Shown: positions 59,276-64,000 of the stretch, piece after piece
How positions within the stretch are numbered: position 1 is the stretch's first letter
Layout: every line of letters begins with the position of its first letter
DNA from: Sorex araneus
Lineage: Eukaryota > Chordata > Mammalia > Eulipotyphla > Soricidae
Length of the DNA: 64,000 nucleotides
Reading direction: 5' to 3'
NCBI RefSeq assembly: GCF_027595985.1
Contig: NC_073304.1
Coordinates: 147,015,246-147,079,245, forward strand
The notes under the pieces: model-generated
What the model saw: only the letters and a program-made list of their open reading frames with translations
Databases searched by the model: none
What the model was told of the DNA's origin: nothing
Position numbers and translations under genes: made by a program

Positions 59276-60350
59276 TCAAAAAAAATTTTTTTTCCTATGT
59301 GACTGAGAATGTGGCAATGTGGTGGTAGAGCACAGGCCTTGCACGTTCGAAGCCCTGGCCAATCAGCGATGTGGGGGAGGGGATCGAAGAAGACATTTCT
59401 GACATTTCTTCTTTTAGGCAGATAGATGAAGTTACTGGTAGTAGATTAATGCCAATGGGAAATAGGAATGTTTGTTTTGAAAGCTAATCCATAGTTTTCA
59501 TAATTGTCCATCTAGAGAAGCAAATGTCCCTTCTCAGTTTGCGGTGATAACATCTGGAAGTCACTGGCAGAAACCCTAGGATAAACTTTGCTTTCATTCA
59601 GTGGTTCCCGAAGTGTCCAAGAATTTAGGGGTCCTTTATCCTTTTAAAGGAGGGTCGAAAATATTTACAGAGCTATTAAAATGTCTACTGGAATGAACAG
59701 AACAGTAAACAAAAGAAAAAAGACTCAGGAACTGGAAATGTGATGTGAATTAGAACCATTACAAACTCCATTAGTTAAAATGCGGCCAAGCTAAATTAGG
59801 ATAAGTCCTAAATCCAGTGACAGCTACGAAGAAAATATAGCACGTGATGGGGTAAAAAGTGAAGCTGAGGTGAGAGTGGCCAGAAACCAAGGAACCCCCG
59901 GGATCCTGCTCACCAGCAGGAGCCAGGACAGAGGCCAGACCAGTTTTCTCCTCCGCTCCAGATGCTGGGAACAGGGTGCGACTGTAACAAACACCTAAAA
60001 TGTGGACATGGGTTTGGCATTGGGTAAGAGGTAAAGGAAAAATTTTGAGGTGCATGATGGAAAAAGGCTCCTCTCGATGAGGAAGAAAGCCCAAAGCACT
60101 GGAGTGCACACTGCATGCAGAATCCCAGGGTGCTCCCCGGCCTCTGCAACAACCCCTGAGCACCACGCTGGGAGTAGTCCAAGTCACACAAGTATAGTTT
60201 AAAAAGAAAAAAGATTATTTATTTGTTGGTGAGGACGCTGTAGCATTGAGAACATTAGATAAAAATTTCTATCATTTTAGGGATTTTTTTTCTATATCAT
60301 GAAAAGAGAGTTTCCTGGATTACTGTGAATAGTGTTGTTAGAAAGAACGA
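59276..60350. other. Intergenic, no gene recognised
   Basis: A minus-strand open frame at 59771-60187 resembles no family I know and ends inside a SINE-like scrap (60110-60190). I do not call it a gene. Confidence 0.5.
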
Positions 60351-60357
60351 ACATTAG

Positions 60358-60500
60358 GGCCCAGAGCAACAGTGTGGCCACTAAGGTAATGGCCTTTCGC
60401 ACAACTGGCCCATGATCAATTCTCAACACATCATCTGATCTCCAGTCTTCCCAGCAGTCAGCCCTGAACACTGCTAGTGTGGCCCAAATGCTAGTCCTCC
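60358..60500 (+). mobile_element. SINE type A, old
   Basis: GGGCCCAGAGCAACAGTGTGG, then TGAACACTGCTAGTGTGGCC. Confidence 0.55.
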
Positions 60501-60789
60501 CACCCATACCAAAAAAAGGAATGTGAACACTAAAGTTGGTCTTAATTAGATGCAGAGAAAAATGTGATTGTAGAAAAGTGATCCCTGTTAAAAAGTGATG
60601 GCCAGTGTCCCTGAATCTTGCTCTGCTTTTGAAGGAAAGGTACGATATGTCCCGAGAACTGGGCTCACCATGTGGGGAAGGACAGAGGGTGAGGACAGTG
60701 AGATGGTGAAGGTTGTGTGGTGCTGGAATATTCTATGCATGAACCCAATCAAAAGCATTTTAAATCATGGTGCCTAAAATATTTTATTT

Positions 60790-60965
60790 GATATTTTGGA
60801 GTTTGGGCCACACCCAGTGGTGCCCGGGGCTGGCTTCTGGCTCTGCACCAGGTTTATCAGTCCTGGTGGACACGGCATCATGTATGTTTGGAGGATCAGA
60901 CCTAGGTCTGCCACATGCGAGTCAAGCCCCCTACTCACTTTACTCTCTCTCTCCCCTCTGCCCGT
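60790..60965 (-). mobile_element. SINE type A, diverged, antisense
   Basis: TTTGGGCCACACCCAGTGGT, TCTGCCACATGCGAGTCAAG and CTTTACTCTCTCT. Confidence 0.7.
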
Positions 60966-61639
60966 AAAATAAAGAAATTTTAAGTAGGATTTGAGGACAT
61001 TGAACTTGGGTATTTAGCTAAGTTTTCCAAGCAAAGTATGGGAGATATACTTGATTTCTTACTATTTATATTAAAATATAAGAGGAGATGCTGAGTGGTG
61101 AATGCAGGAAGGCCCTTTACAGGCACAGGTGCCCAAATGAGGGCCTAGGCAATATGGGACACCTGCGGTTTTAGAAGTGGGCTGGAAGTGGCACTCAGAA
61201 CAGTAATCCAGGATATGTGCCAATGAGGGGCCCCTTCCCCAACAGGTACACCAGTGGTGGGGGGCATGGCCTCCAGGACATCTGCCCACACAGCCACCAG
61301 TTAATTTTCCTATAGTGAACTCTTACCAGGGCAGCCTAGCTACCCCAACCACATTAGGCCAATAGTGCACTCACCTATTCCAATCAAAACAGTCCCAAAA
61401 CTCACCAAAATAATTTGTATACAAGAATCTACAAATCCAACCCAAAAGAAAACATTCCCTGAATCAGCACTAGAGGACCCACCTAAGTCGCACTGGGACA
61501 CCCTTGAAGGTGTAAAGAGGAGACCACATCAGTTGAGCTTGTCTGGAGTCCCTCCTGGCAGCGAGAGGGGGACACTGACAGTGAACTGGAGGGATCCACC
61601 TCCAGACTGCTACAGCATCATGGGAAACAGCACAGAACC

Positions 61640-62780
61640 CCACCACAGGAGGAATGGATGAAGAGCCCTTTGAGGCCTCGACAGCGAATATCTACAAGCA
61701 CAATCTCTGATAAAGAATTCAAAAATGAAATGGTAAGAATGTTTAATGAGCTCAAAAAAAGTGTAATGGACATCCAATAAAATATAGGAAGATATGAAAA
61801 AAACAGTGGAATGGACAGCCAATAGAATACAGGGAAGAAATGAGAGCAGAAATAAAGCTACAAACAGAAGTGTCACTAATAAAAAAATTGGTAGATGAAA
61901 GTCACTCAGTGGGTACTCCCAACAGAATGACAGTAGCCAAGACAGAATCAGTGAGCTTGAAGAGTTGCAGAAAGCATACAGGCAACAATACAAAATGGAA
62001 AAAAAGACTTCAAGATAGTTCAACGGTGGGTAAAAGACATAGGGGATGAGCTCAAGAGGAAAAACATAATCATGGGAGTACCAGAAGGACAGGGAGCAAC
62101 CCCAATGAGGTAGTAGCAGATAAAGACAAAGACATCATTGCTGAGAAGTTCCCAAAGATGCAGAATGCAGGCATCCAAATCCAAAAAGCCCAAAGGGCAT
62201 GAGGTAAAAGAGATCCTAATAATAAGACTCCAAGACATATAATCAGAATGATGAATCACAGAGACACAATAATGCAAGCAGCATGGCCAGGAAATCAGAA
62301 ACAAAGGAGCATCCCTTAGATTTACAGCAGACTTATCAGATGAAACCATCTGGACCCAAAGACTGGTGGAATATAGTGAAAAATGAAATAATGAAATAAA
62401 TGAAATAAACTCACAATAATATATCCAGCTAGACTCTCAGACTCAATAATACACTACTTAATGGATAAGCAATAGCTCAGGAACTTAAAGACTCAAAACC
62501 AACCTTAAAAGGAGAACTGAAGGTCTGCTGTAAGATAAGACAAACCGGGGCTGGAGAGATAGCACAGCGGGTAGGGCGTTTGCCTTGCACGCGGCCGACC
62601 CGGGTTCAAATCCCAGCATCCCATATGGTCCCCTGAGCACCGCCAGGGGTAATTCCTGAGTGAAGAGCCAGGAGTAACCCCTGTGCATTGCCGGGTGTGA
62701 CCCCCCCCAAAAAAAAAAGATAAGACAAACCCCACAAACAAAACAAACTTCTACAGAAAGATGGCATAAAACCCCATGAC
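61640..62780 (+). pseudogene. L1 ORF1, decayed
   Basis: Pieces in several frames follow L1 ORF1p: a coiled-coil-like stretch (about 61700-61990), KDIGDELKRKNIIMGVPEGQ near 62036, then RRM-like and C-terminal pieces around 62150-62350. Stops are frequent. A SINE at 62547-62716 lies before the ORF1/ORF2 border. Confidence 0.8.
62547..62716 (+). mobile_element. SINE type A, young, inside L1
   Basis: Consensus-like head, GGTTCAAATCCCAG box and poly(A). Perfect 15-bp target-site duplication AAGATAAGACAAACC at 62532-62546 and 62717-62731. Confidence 0.96.
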
Positions 62781-64000
62781 AATAGTCTCTCAATGTCAGT
62801 GGACTAAACTCACCAGTTAAGAGACACAGAGTGGCAAAGTGGATAAGAAAAAAAAAACAAACAAACGTGAATCCAACATTCTGCCACGTACAAGAAACAC
62901 ATTTGAACAGTGGGAGCAAACAGACTCAAAGTTAAAGGATGGAAAAGGGTTCTTCAAGCAAACTCCATCAAAACAGCCAGGGTAGACATACTAGATTTCA
63001 GACTGAAAAAGATTAGACAGGACAGTAAAGGGTCATTTCTTAATAATTAAGGGATAAGTACATCAAGAAGAAATTTAACTCCAATAAATATACACACCCA
63101 ATGAGGGACCAGCAAAATACTTAAAACAGCTGCTAATAGACTTCACAGAGGACATTGGCAGCAGTACAATTGTAGTTGTAGACTTCAACAGTGCCTTGCC
63201 ATCTCTTGCTAGATCAACGAGACTAAAACTCAGCAAGGAAGTACTGGCCGGGAAGAAAAAAAATGGAAGAGAGAGGGGTAGTAGATATATACAGGGCTTT
63301 TTCATCCCCCCAAAACCAAATACACATTCTTCTCCAATGCACATGAAACATTTTTCAAGATGGACCACACCACATGCTGGGCCATAAACTATACCTCAAT
63401 AAAATCAAGAAGATATAAATTGTATCAACTATCTTTTTAGATCACAATGCACTGAAAATAGAAGTCAATCAAACAGAGCAGGAGAATCAAACATCTGAAA
63501 ATTAAACACTCGTTGCTGAGCAACCAGTGGGTTAGAGAGGAAATCAAAGACGAAGTCAAAAGATTGCTGGAAACAAGTGAGAATGAGGACATTAGCTATC
63601 AGAAGTTGTGGGACACAGCAAAAGCAATGTTAAGAGGAAAGTTTTTATCAGGAAGGAAGAAAGGGCCCACATAAATAGCTTGACTTCACAGCTTAAGATC
63701 TTAGAAAATGATCAACAAAAGGAGCCCAAACCAGGCAGGAGGAAAGAAATTGTACAACTTAGAGCAGAAACTAATGAGATGGATTCCAAAAAACCATCCA
63801 AAAGATCAACAAAACCAAGCGCTGATTCTTTGAAAAAATAAACAAGATCAAGATATATAGAGAGAGGGAGAAAACCCTAATAAACCAAATCAGAAATAAA
63901 AAGGGGGACATCACAACAGAAACCACAGAAATTTAAAATATCAGAGATTACTTTGAGGAGCTGTATGCTACAAAACAAGATAACCTAAAAGAAGAGAGAG
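62761..64000 (+). pseudogene. L1 ORF2, endonuclease part, decayed
   Basis: It aligns by eye with 480-1770 of the left-edge L1. An early TAA follows the ATG (ATGGCATAA) and several frameshifts occur. The longest clean frame is 63608-63841 (NVKRKVFIRKEERAHINSLT). Confidence 0.85.

Larger units (their letters stand above)
61080..64000 (+). mobile_element. L1 retrotransposon, 5' part, runs off the window
   Basis: Order: probable 5' UTR (about 61080-61640), decayed ORF1 (about 61640-62780) with a SINE inside, then ORF2 from 62761. The 5' limit is a guess from where L1-like sequence begins. It has the same orientation as the L1 at the left edge. Confidence 0.88.

Noticed and set aside
59771..60187. 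138-aa minus-strand frame past WDR3, possible SPAG17 exon
   Set aside because: SPAG17 is the expected convergent neighbour, but the translation is not something I recognise, one end runs into SINE-like sequence, and no acceptor/donor pair stands out. A protein search with SPAG17 would settle it.

Overview
This is a mammalian genomic window. Long introns with GT-AG borders, a CpG-island promoter, an AATAAA polyadenylation signal and very dense L1 and tRNA-derived SINE insertions all point that way. The SINE has a pol III A-box-like TAGCACAGCGGG and B-box GGTTCGATTCC, and its body ends in GTGTGACCCAAAAAG. It matches what I recall of the SOR SINE of shrews, so I infer a soricid such as Sorex (about 75% sure, no database run).

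Layout. Bases 1-4798 are the 3' two-thirds of a plus-strand L1 with an open ORF1 end and a broken ORF2. From about 7.2 to 17.1 kb, on the minus strand, lies the 5' part of GDAP2: coding exons 3 and 2 and a probable non-coding exon 1. The rest of GDAP2 lies off the left edge. At 16.8-17.5 kb a CpG island forms a head-to-head promoter for GDAP2 (minus) and WDR3 (plus). From 17.2 to about 58.5 kb the complete WDR3 gene is present: one non-coding exon and 26 coding exons. Every junction is GT-AG, and the exons sum exactly to a 943-residue open reading frame plus stop, the length I know for the human protein. The region past 58.5 kb is intergenic, and from about 61.1 kb to the edge there is a second plus-strand L1 with its 5' region, a decayed ORF1, a SINE inserted at the ORF1/ORF2 border, and the start of ORF2.

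Function. WDR3 is the orthologue of yeast Utp12/Dip2. It is a UTP-B subunit of the nucleolar small-subunit processome needed for early 18S rRNA processing. GDAP2 is a macrodomain plus CRAL-TRIO/SEC14-like protein. The head-to-head order is the same in human, where SPAG17 follows WDR3; I found no SPAG17 exon here.

The second-look material is in the repeats. An antisense L1 inserted into the polypyrimidine tract of WDR3 exon 8 and duplicated it. An 18-unit, 40-bp minisatellite in intron 11 has higher-order structure and carries a decoy 3' splice site in every unit. An unclassified 1,049-bp insertion in intron 25 is bounded by a 14-bp target duplication but has no poly(A) tail. Two L1s in intron 24 are nested, with the target duplication still readable. 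A second SINE type shares the tRNA head but often ends in an 8-nt tandem repeat instead of poly(A). I saw no CRISPR array, bacterial gene, tRNA gene, recognisable snoRNA or viral gene. Nothing here is convincingly a new biological system. Repeat boundaries are by eye.
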